Origin: an uncultured Clostridia bacterium
GTDB taxonomy: Bacteria; Bacillota; Clostridia; Christensenellales; Borkfalkiaceae
DNA length: 64,000 nucleotides
NCBI GenBank assembly: GCA_944330115.1
Contig: CALVIN010000006.1
Location: 62,001 to 126,000, forward strand
Reading direction: 5' to 3'
Shown: positions 8,837 through 15,863 of the stretch, in pieces
How positions within the stretch are numbered: the first letter of the stretch is position 1
How the letters are laid out: every line of letters begins with the position of its first letter
The notes under the pieces: model-generated
Seen by the model: the letters and a program-made list of their open reading frames with translations, nothing else
Told to the model about the DNA's origin: nothing
The model's database searches: none
Position numbers and translations under genes: made by a program

Positions 8837-9400
8837 ATGCTTGTTTCTGACGTAATAAAAACCGCCCTCGCCTTTCTCGACAGGCAGGACGCCGCCGACA
8901 TGATAGAGTCCGGCGCATACTCCTCCGACGGGGAGATCTCCCGCCTCGTCACGGCGGTGCTGCACTGCTACAACGCCGTTGAGGACGAGCTCGCGCGCGG
9001 CTTTTTCCCGCTCTCCGCGGAGGAGACGCTCACTTCGGCGGACGGCAGGATATACTACACTTCCTTTTCAAAGACGCCCTATAAGATACTCTCGGTGACG
9101 CAGACGGGCAGGCCGTCGCCCTACGCCATATATCCCAAGTATATAGAGCTCGCCGCGGGCAGCTACGACATAAAGTATCTCTTCGCGCCCTCGGCAAAGG
9201 AGCTGGACGACGAGAGCGACTTCCCCGGCTACCCCATAGGCGAGCGCATGATGGCGTACGGCATAGCCGCCGAATACTGCCTCATCTCGGGGGATATCGA
9301 GGCCTCGGAGAGCTGGGAGAGCCGCTACCGCGCCGAAATAGAGCGCTTCCGCCCGCACGAGAGGGCAAAGGGCGCGCTCAGACAGAGGTATTGGGTATGA
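8837..9400 (+). CDS. phage head-tail connector (P22 gp4-like adaptor)
   Basis: 187 residues from the ATG at 8837, chosen for the CAGGAGG site 7 nt upstream; the frame is open further back through GC-rich non-coding DNA. The all-helical N-terminus (SDVIKTALAFLDRQDAADMI), a beta insertion with YIELAAGSYDIKYLF, and a C-terminal helix with GIAAEYCLISGDIEASESW fit gp4/gp6-type adaptors. It precedes the gp10-like gene as in P22, whose ATG overlaps its stop codon. Confidence 0.75.
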   Translation: MLVSDVIKTALAFLDRQDAADMIESGAYSSDGEISRLVTAVLHCYNAVEDELARGFFPLSAEETLTSADGRIYYTSFSKTPYKILSVTQTGRPSPYAIYPKYIELAAGSYDIKYLFAPSAKELDDESDFPGYPIGERMMAYGIAAEYCLISGDIEASESWESRYRAEIERFRPHERAKGALRQRYWV

Positions 9401-10617
9401 GGTACGTCCCGCGCATAACTTCGCTCGGCGGGCGCAACTATAAGGCGGAGTATCTGCTCTCAAAGGGCAGGCTGTTCGGGCTTGAAGAGAGCGGCGGCGG
9501 GCTGCGCCCCGCCTACGGCCTTTCGCAGATAACGGTAAACAACATACCCGCGGCGGCGCAGGGCATATATTTCACCTCGCACAACAACCTGTATATCTAC
9601 AACGGCGGCACGGTGTACCGCTGCACGGGCGCGAGCAACAACTTCTATCTGTATGCAAGCGGCTTTACTGCCCGCCCGTCCTTTGCCGAGTGCCACGAGA
9701 ACGGCGAGGACTTCACGATCATCTGCGACGGCGGCAAGTCCGTAAAGGCGCAGTCGAACACTGCCGGGCCGGATACCTGCCCGCCCGTGCGCTATGCTGT
9801 CGTGCACTGCAACAGAATGTTCGGCATAGATACCGACGACGCCCGCACCATACGCTGGTCGGAGCCCGGCGACGTGCACGGCTGGGATGCGGGCATAAAC
9901 GGCGCGGGTTACGTCCGCCTCGACGCCCTCCGCGGGGACATATCAAAACTTACGGTGTTCGACAACAAGCTCGTCGCCGTGCGGCAGTACGGGCTCACCG
10001 TGCTGCGCGCCTTCGGCGAGGCCGAGTCCTTCCGCGTGGACGTCACCGACACCGTGACCGACGGCATAACGGCCGATACCGTCGCCGTGTGCGCCGGCAA
10101 GCTGTGCTTTTTTACGCCGTCCGGCATGTATTGCTACGACGGCACGGTGAAGAAGTTTGAGGCGGAGGGGCTGGAGGGCTTCGGCGACGTTTCGTGCGCG
10201 GCGGCGTGCGGCGGGTATTACTATGCGGGCGGCAAGCTCGGCGGCGAGGATGTAATAGCCTGCATAGACGTAAACGGCAGGTCGGCCGGCTACATAAAGG
10301 CCAAGGCTACGTGCATGTGCGGCGGCGGGCGCGTCTTTTTCTACGGCGACGGGCTGTATGAGATAGTGCGCACGGCGGAGCAGGGCAGCTGGGAGAGCGG
10401 CCCGTGCGACTTCGGCACGCCGTCAAAAAAATTTCTCTGCAGCATAACGGCGTACGGCGCCGATACGCTCACCGTGGAGTGCGGCGGGCGCAGCCGCACA
10501 TACAGCGGCGTCAACGGCGAGGTGAAGGTGGGAATGGAGGGCAGGGAGTTCAGCATCTCCGCCTCGTGTTCGCAGCATCTCCGCTCGGTGTGCGCAAAAT
10601 ATGCGGTGAGGGGGTGA
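9397..10617 (+). CDS. P22 gp10-like packaged-DNA stabilisation protein
   Basis: 406 residues, ATGA overlap with the connector gene. The sequence is built of repeated beta strands (GIYFTSHNNLYIYNGGTVYR; CNRMFGIDTDDARTIRWSEPGD; FDNKLVAVRQYGLTVLR), typical of the beta-propeller of P22 gp10 head-closure proteins. Many Gly/Tyr/Cys residues are present. It is the last gene of the canonical P22 head order found here; gp26-like needle and tailspike genes are absent. A TTG two codons earlier is a less likely start. Confidence 0.72.
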   Translation: MRYVPRITSLGGRNYKAEYLLSKGRLFGLEESGGGLRPAYGLSQITVNNIPAAAQGIYFTSHNNLYIYNGGTVYRCTGASNNFYLYASGFTARPSFAECHENGEDFTIICDGGKSVKAQSNTAGPDTCPPVRYAVVHCNRMFGIDTDDARTIRWSEPGDVHGWDAGINGAGYVRLDALRGDISKLTVFDNKLVAVRQYGLTVLRAFGEAESFRVDVTDTVTDGITADTVAVCAGKLCFFTPSGMYCYDGTVKKFEAEGLEGFGDVSCAAACGGYYYAGGKLGGEDVIACIDVNGRSAGYIKAKATCMCGGGRVFFYGDGLYEIVRTAEQGSWESGPCDFGTPSKKFLCSITAYGADTLTVECGGRSRTYSGVNGEVKVGMEGREFSISASCSQHLRSVCAKYAVRG

Positions 10618-10621
10618 TTTT

Positions 10622-11167
10622 TTGACTTTTGACATAATAGACATGACCGAGAGCGAGATACTCGCGCTCTCCACCGTGCAGATGCGACTTTTGCGCACCG
10701 CGCAGAAGGAGAAGAACGAGATGGCGTATCAGCTCGCGCTCGACAAGCAGACTTTTTACAACATTCTCCTCGACAACGGCATGCTCAATTCAAGTTTGTA
10801 CGAGGACAAGTGCGACGAGCTCGACGAGGACTACGAGCGCAGGCTGGCCATACTGCAGGACGACCTCATCTACAATATGTCGCTCAACGTGCCCACCGCG
10901 GACGACGGCGAAACCGGCTCGGGCTCCGGTTCTGGCAGCGGTTCGGGCTCGGGCAGCGGCTCGGGTTCGGGCAGCGGGGAGGTGGCAGGCTACATAGTCG
11001 ACTATTCGCTCTCCTATCTCGACAGATACCAGATCGTGCGCAACTACTACATGTCGATAGCCGATCCCGCCGAAAGGCTGGCAAACTATACAGCCGACGA
11101 AATAGCCATGGCCTATCTCGGGCAGTACTACAACACTCTCTACAACGTGCTCGCGCAGTATATTTAA
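10622..11167 (+). CDS. terminal protein of the phage-like module with a Gly-Ser linker
   Basis: 181 residues, no family recognised. A helical, charged N-terminal part (about 1-95, rich in Glu, Leu and Tyr) is joined by a pure Gly-Ser dipeptide linker (about 99-119) to a Tyr-rich C-terminal part (YIVDYSLSYLDRYQIVRNYY ... YNTLYNVLAQYI). The start is TTG at 10622, 4 nt after the gp10-like stop, with GAGGGGG upstream. The domain-linker-domain plan suggests a tether between the particle and something else; that is inference. A rho-independent terminator at 11250 ends the transcript. Confidence 0.7.
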   Translation: MTFDIIDMTESEILALSTVQMRLLRTAQKEKNEMAYQLALDKQTFYNILLDNGMLNSSLYEDKCDELDEDYERRLAILQDDLIYNMSLNVPTADDGETGSGSGSGSGSGSGSGSGSGSGEVAGYIVDYSLSYLDRYQIVRNYYMSIADPAERLANYTADEIAMAYLGQYYNTLYNVLAQYI

Positions 11168-11249
11168 GCCGGGCATGCGCATATGCGCCGCCGCGCATTT
11201 CTGCGGCAGGTCGGCGGGTTCTGTACCTGCATAAAAGGGCGCGGGCAGG

Positions 11250-11285
11250 GGCGGCGGAGGAAAAATTTGCTCCGCCGCCTTTTTA
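11250..11285 (+). terminator. terminator of the phage-like module
   Basis: GGCGGCGGAG pairs with CTCCGCCGCC across a short A/T loop and is followed by TTTTT. It separates the module from the methyltransferase promoter, so the eight genes form one unit. Confidence 0.8.
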
Positions 11286-11286
11286 C

Positions 11287-11315
11287 TTTACATTTCGCGC
11301 CGTTTATTATATAAT
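11287..11315 (+). promoter_or_regulatory. promoter giving an apparently leaderless methyltransferase mRNA
   Basis: TTTACA (11287-11292), a 17-nt spacer and TATAAT (11310-11315) lie 7 nt before the ATG at 11323, with no Shine-Dalgarno sequence. Geometry and boxes are the same as at 1571-1599. Confidence 0.7.
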
Positions 11316-11322
11316 TTTGCCC

Positions 11323-12198
11323 ATGAAGATGGCGGATAAATGGAAAGATTATAAAATATTGGCCACGGGCGACGGCATGAAGCTCGAGCGCTGGGGCGAC
11401 ATAGTTCTGCTGCGCCCCGATCCCCAGGTGATATGGCGCTCCTCGCGCGATCTGTATGCCTGCAAGGATATAAACGCCGTCTATCACCGCAGCGGCAAGG
11501 GCGGAGGGGGCTGGAAGTATTTAAAGCCCGTGCCCGAGGAGTGGAACATCTCCTACGGCGACCTCTCGTTTATCATAAAGCCAATGGGCTTCAAGCACAC
11601 CGGGCTCTTCCCCGAGCAGGCGGCAAATTGGGACGCAATGCGCGCGCTCATATCTTCCCGCCGCGCGGCTTTCCCCGAAAGGCCGCTCAAAATTTTAAAT
11701 CTTTTCGCCTATACGGGCGGCGCGTCTGTCGCCTGCGCAAAGAGCGGGGCGCTGGTCACCCACGTCGACGCCGCCAAGGGAATGGTCGAGCGCGCCGGGC
11801 GCAACGCCCGCCTCTCGGGCATCGAAAGCGGCATACGCTACATAGTGGACGACTGCTTCAAGTTCGTAAAAAAGGAGATCCGCCGCGGCAACCGCTACGA
11901 CGGCATAATAATGGACCCGCCCAGCTACGGCAGGGGCCCCGGGGGAGAGATGTGGAAGATAGAGGACGACATCTTTGACTTCGTATCCACCTGCACGCAG
12001 GTGCTTGCGGACGATCCCCTCTTCATGCTGATAAACAGCTACACCACCGGCCTGCAGCCCACGGTCATAAAAAATATACTCACGCTCACGCTCGGCGGGA
12101 GGGGCGCCGTCACCGAGGCGTACGAGCTCGGCCTGCCCACCGAGGAGGGCATAGCGCTCCCCTGCGGCTGTTCGGGGCTGGCCACCTTTTTAAACTGA
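11323..12198 (+). CDS. class I SAM-dependent methyltransferase (RlmI-like)
   Basis: 291 residues; predicted rRNA cytosine-C5-type methyltransferase of the RlmI/SAM-methyltransferase family. Motif I is LNLFAYTGGASVACAKSGA (about 127-145), motif II THVDAAKGMVERA, and the catalytic-loop motif is IIMDPPSYGRG (about 195-205). The N-terminal part (GDIVLLRPDPQVIW) is the family's short beta domain. The ATG at 11323 begins where homology-like sequence begins; the frame stays open upstream through the module terminator, which is not coding. No ribosome site, so initiation is probably leaderless. Confidence 0.82.
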   Translation: MKMADKWKDYKILATGDGMKLERWGDIVLLRPDPQVIWRSSRDLYACKDINAVYHRSGKGGGGWKYLKPVPEEWNISYGDLSFIIKPMGFKHTGLFPEQAANWDAMRALISSRRAAFPERPLKILNLFAYTGGASVACAKSGALVTHVDAAKGMVERAGRNARLSGIESGIRYIVDDCFKFVKKEIRRGNRYDGIIMDPPSYGRGPGGEMWKIEDDIFDFVSTCTQVLADDPLFMLINSYTTGLQPTVIKNILTLTLGGRGAVTEAYELGLPTEEGIALPCGCSGLATFLN

Positions 12199-12309
12199 CC
12201 GGGCAAACAATGGCGCGGGCTCTTTAAAACATCCGTCCTTTCGGGCCTTTAAAATATAAATTTTCAGCGGCGCGCCGCCGCGCGTACAATAAACATTTCA
12301 GGAAATATC

Positions 12310-13005
12310 ATGCAAACGGAAGACCTCATCATCTTATACGAAGACAACCACATCATCGTCGTTTTAAAGCCGCAGAACATCGCCTGCTGTCCCGACAGCA
12401 CGGGCGACGACAATCTGTTCGACTGCGTGGCAAGGTACATAAAGGAGAAGTACAACAAGCCCGGCAACGCCTTTGTCGGCCTCGTGCACAGGCTCGACAG
12501 GCCCACGGGCGGCGTTATGGTGTATGCAAAGACGTCTAAGGCGGCCTCCCGCCTTTCCGAGCAGCTCAAGGGCGGAGGGTTCGAAAAGAAGTACCTCGCC
12601 GTGCTCTGCGGCTGCCCCGCAAAAAAGAGCGGCACGCTCGAAAATTATCTCAGAAAGAACTCCATAAACAATATGGTATATGTGTGCACGCAGACGGAGG
12701 AGGGGGCAAAGTTCGCCTCGCTCGACTACGACATATTGGAGGAGGCGGAGGGGCTCAGCCTCGCCGATATCAGGCTGCACACGGGCAGGACGCACCAGAT
12801 AAGGGTGCAGACGGCCGCCATAAACGCCCCCGTATACGGCGACATGCGCTACGGCGGCGAACACGCCGTAAAGGGCAAGCTGGCGCTGTGGGCGTACTCG
12901 CTCTCGTTCTCCCATCCCGTGACGGGCGAAAAGCTCAAGTTCATCGCCGAGCCTCCCCTTTCCGAAAAGCCGTGGAAGTATTTTCACATAGACGTAAAAG
13001 CGTAA
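12310..13005 (+). CDS. RluA-family pseudouridine synthase
   Basis: 231 residues; converts uridine to pseudouridine in rRNA or tRNA. The catalytic motif HRLDRPTGGVMVYAKTSKAA (about 60-79) contains the active-site Asp. Also visible are the N-terminal DNHIIVVLKPQNI motif and the C-terminal RLHTGRTHQIRVQ and PVYGDMRYGG motifs. No S4 domain, so it is the short single-domain class. AGGA lies 7 nt before the ATG. The exact target base cannot be read from sequence. Confidence 0.88.
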   Translation: MQTEDLIILYEDNHIIVVLKPQNIACCPDSTGDDNLFDCVARYIKEKYNKPGNAFVGLVHRLDRPTGGVMVYAKTSKAASRLSEQLKGGGFEKKYLAVLCGCPAKKSGTLENYLRKNSINNMVYVCTQTEEGAKFASLDYDILEEAEGLSLADIRLHTGRTHQIRVQTAAINAPVYGDMRYGGEHAVKGKLALWAYSLSFSHPVTGEKLKFIAEPPLSEKPWKYFHIDVKA

Positions 13006-13032
13006 AATTTTAAGGTATTTGTGTGAAAAATT

Positions 13033-13093
13033 AAAAAGTATTTGGCGGGCGCAAATAAAAGCGTTTGACAAATACTTTTTTTAATAGTAAACT
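13033..13093 (+). promoter_or_regulatory. promoter overlapped by a 12-bp perfect inverted repeat
   Basis: TTGACA (13065-13070), 17 nt, TAAACT (13088-13093). AAAAAGTATTTG (13033-13044) and CAAATACTTTTT (13069-13080) are perfect inverted repeats with 24 nt between; the second arm overlaps the -35 box and spacer. This is an operator-like arrangement for the surface-protein gene at 13220. Confidence 0.6.
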
Positions 13094-13219
13094 TAACGGG
13101 TAATGTGTCGGAGCACGCCCTTTAAGGGCCTTTCCGCGCACAATTTCCGCGGCGGCTGCCCGCAAGGCGCGTGTGCGGACGTAAATACAGTATCCACTAA
13201 CCCATTTCCGGAGCGGTTT

Positions 13220-15529
13220 ATGACAAAGAAAAGAAGAATATCAATAACAACACTCGCGCTCGTTTCGGCAGCTTCGCTCTTATCGGCTGCGGCCATCATG
13301 GGCGGCACCATCGCTGCCAGCGCCGACAGGGAGGTCGCTCTGACGGGCGGCAACTATTTCTATACCTCCGGCGACGCGGAAATATCCGAGCAGCAGCAGG
13401 ACGGCGCATACTATACCTCCTTCGTGTTTGCCGACGGCGACAGCAGGATCACCTACCGCAAGAACCTCGCTTACCACTGGTTCAGCTCGGTAAGGGATGA
13501 CGAGGGCAACCCCACCGCCGAGGCGCAGGAGGGATACCTTTCCACCGAGATAGGCTTTGACGAGCTCAATTTCGAGAGCTTCACCATACAGTTCCAGTCG
13601 CAGCAGTACACGCAGACGGAGGACGGCGTCACCGAAAACTACGTCACCTTCATTCCCGAGGGCGGCAGCGTGTATGTAAAGATAGGCGATCCCCTTCCCG
13701 AGGACGCCACCGAGCGCGCCGAGGAGATAGAGAGCATCACTTCCGAAAGCGAGGCGCTCTCCCCCGAAAGGATATCCGTCAACTTCTCCGACTACGCAAG
13801 CGGCGTATATCAGGTGAGCGTGTCCGACGGCTCCTCTTCTGTCGAGGGCGAGTTTACCAACGTTGGCGGCAGCTATGCAAGCTACGTCTCCTCCAACAGC
13901 GCAACATCGGTAATTCCCTTGACTTACAGCGCTCAGTTTGCCGAGGGCTCCTCCGGGTCGGCCTCCATGGTGCTCTATTCCTTCAACGGCCAGAGCTTCG
14001 AGCTCACCGGCGATGAGGGCGAGAGGACTATAAACGATAATACTCCCCCCGTGATCTGCCTCTCCGAGAGCTTCAATACAATAGATTACGGCCGCAACAT
14101 AAGCGTTGACTACGCAGTCATCGATATGCTCGCAACCTCGCCCAGGTCTTCGCTCAGCTACTATATACTCACAAACGAGCAGCTCGAGGCGGGCGACCTC
14201 AACGCCACCGGCGACGAGAGCAACTTCATCTCTGTATCCAGCGGCAGCGTGGCTCCCGTAATACGCGGCAACGATACCTTCGTTCCCGAGAGCGAGGAGG
14301 GTGCAAGCTACAACACCGAGTGCCTCGTTAAGTTCTACTATACCGTTCAGGACAGCACGGCGTCGGGCGGCAATTCCGATAACGTGTTCATCGACTGGTA
14401 CGTCCCCGCAGAGTATAAATATACCATGACCGCGGGCGACGGGCAGCAGTACGACTTCATAAGGGCCACCGACGACGGCGAGGGCGCTACCTACGTCCTT
14501 CCCGAGGGCGAAAGCTATCAGCAGCTCGTAAACGAGGCGATAGAGGCGCAGCAGGCCTCCGCCGGTGACGACAAGAGCTTCTATCTTCCCAGCTACGAAA
14601 ACTTCATCTCCGACAACGTGACTTCCTACAGCGACCTCACGTTCTCCATATATTATATAAGCAGCAGCACCGGTTCGGTAACTTCGCTTGCCGCCAACGA
14701 GCTTTCTCTCTCGCTCTCGGCAGACGGCCTGTACCGCTTTGCGATATACGCCACCGACGTTGCCGGCAACGATATGTATTATATCGACGACGAGGGCGAA
14801 AAGGTGACCTTTGCCGCAAGCGAGCTCACCTCGCTGCTTGAAGACCCCGCCAACAGCAAGCTCACCGGGTACGTTCCCGTATATCAGTTCGAAGTAAACT
14901 ACGGCGGCCTCACCGTCACCGATCCCGAGGGTCAGGAGATAGGCTATGTGGGCACGCAGTATACTGCCTCCGATTTCGATATTTCCGGTCTCTCCTCCAA
15001 CTACGAAACGACGTACACGCTGTATATCTTCGACAGGCTTGCCTACACGCGCGATCACGGCAACATATCATATGCCCGGTTCATCGGCATGGTATCCGAT
15101 CTGTTCAACGATCCCGAGTCGCGTGCGGCATACTTCCAGACGATAGAGTCGGCGAGCGACGTTGAGACCACCGACCCCAACTACGAGCTCTATACCGACT
15201 ACAACTGGAACCCTTCCAACCTCTCGTTCACTCCCCAGGCAGATAACTCCTTCTATGTTATAAGGATGTCTGCAAAGGATAACGTATACAACACTCCCGA
15301 GATAGAGAGCTTCATGGCGATAAGCGTATCGGCCGCCGCCGACCACCTCGCCGGCGAGAGCGACTGGCTGGAAAACAACATTGCGTCGGTAGTTCTCCTC
15401 TGCGTGGCAGGCGTTGCCCTCATCGGCATAATACTGCTCGTGGTGATAAAGCCCAAGGAGAAAGGCGATATCGACGTCATCGATCAGAACGCGACCAAGC
15501 GCGTTTCCGCCCGCAAGTCCAAGAAATAA
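13220..15529 (+). CDS. large secreted protein with C-terminal membrane anchor
   Basis: 769 residues from ATG 13220 (GGAG 7 nt upstream). A signal peptide covers about 1-35 (KKRRISITTLALVSAASLLSA). The ectodomain is rich in Tyr, Ser, Asp and Glu with many predicted beta strands and Ig-like rhythm, but I recognise no family. One membrane helix is present near the end (NIASVVLLCVAGVALIGIIL, about 720-740), then a basic tail (KSKK). It shares the signal/ectodomain/anchor/tail plan with the proteins at 109-1563 and 2764-3450. It has its own promoter and a strong terminator. Confidence 0.78.
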   Translation: MTKKRRISITTLALVSAASLLSAAAIMGGTIAASADREVALTGGNYFYTSGDAEISEQQQDGAYYTSFVFADGDSRITYRKNLAYHWFSSVRDDEGNPTAEAQEGYLSTEIGFDELNFESFTIQFQSQQYTQTEDGVTENYVTFIPEGGSVYVKIGDPLPEDATERAEEIESITSESEALSPERISVNFSDYASGVYQVSVSDGSSSVEGEFTNVGGSYASYVSSNSATSVIPLTYSAQFAEGSSGSASMVLYSFNGQSFELTGDEGERTINDNTPPVICLSESFNTIDYGRNISVDYAVIDMLATSPRSSLSYYILTNEQLEAGDLNATGDESNFISVSSGSVAPVIRGNDTFVPESEEGASYNTECLVKFYYTVQDSTASGGNSDNVFIDWYVPAEYKYTMTAGDGQQYDFIRATDDGEGATYVLPEGESYQQLVNEAIEAQQASAGDDKSFYLPSYENFISDNVTSYSDLTFSIYYISSSTGSVTSLAANELSLSLSADGLYRFAIYATDVAGNDMYYIDDEGEKVTFAASELTSLLEDPANSKLTGYVPVYQFEVNYGGLTVTDPEGQEIGYVGTQYTASDFDISGLSSNYETTYTLYIFDRLAYTRDHGNISYARFIGMVSDLFNDPESRAAYFQTIESASDVETTDPNYELYTDYNWNPSNLSFTPQADNSFYVIRMSAKDNVYNTPEIESFMAISVSAAADHLAGESDWLENNIASVVLLCVAGVALIGIILLVVIKPKEKGDIDVIDQNATKRVSARKSKK

Positions 15530-15555
15530 TTGAATGTAACGGCATCATGCCTTAA

Positions 15556-15594
15556 AAATGGCGCCGCGCGTGAATTCACGCGCGGCGCCATTTT
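15556..15594 (+). terminator. terminator after the surface-protein gene
   Basis: A near-perfect palindrome with arms ATGGCGCCGCGCGTG and CACGCGCGGCGCCAT around AATT, flanked by A and T runs. Likely bidirectional. Confidence 0.8.
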
Positions 15595-15708
15595 GCGCTT
15601 TTAAAGCCCCGCCCCGCCGCAACTGCTGCGGGCGTCCCGTTTCCGCTCTGGCTGCGGGCTGTGTGCGAAAATTTGTTTGCCGTTTAATTAAAAAAATTGT
15701 TTTGCTTC

Positions 15709-15737
15709 TTGCAAACGACCACAAAATATGGTATAAT
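15709..15737 (+). promoter_or_regulatory. promoter of the topoisomerase genes
   Basis: TTGCAA (15709-15714), 17 nt, TATAAT (15732-15737), about 125 nt before the parE-type start. Confidence 0.6.
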
Positions 15738-15863
15738 TATTAAGATAACTATAACTAAAATGCCCCATACTATGCCCGCGGCGCCCGTGTGCAAAACAGA
15801 CGTCCGATCTGTCGCCGCGGCGGGCGTGCAATGGCGCACACATATTTTTTCGGAGAAGGTATA

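Noticed and set aside
13280-15058. Long open frame (592 codons) antisense to the large surface-protein gene
   Set aside because: It mirrors the codon pattern of the sense gene, has no ribosome site and no recognisable domain; it is a by-product of GC-rich third positions.
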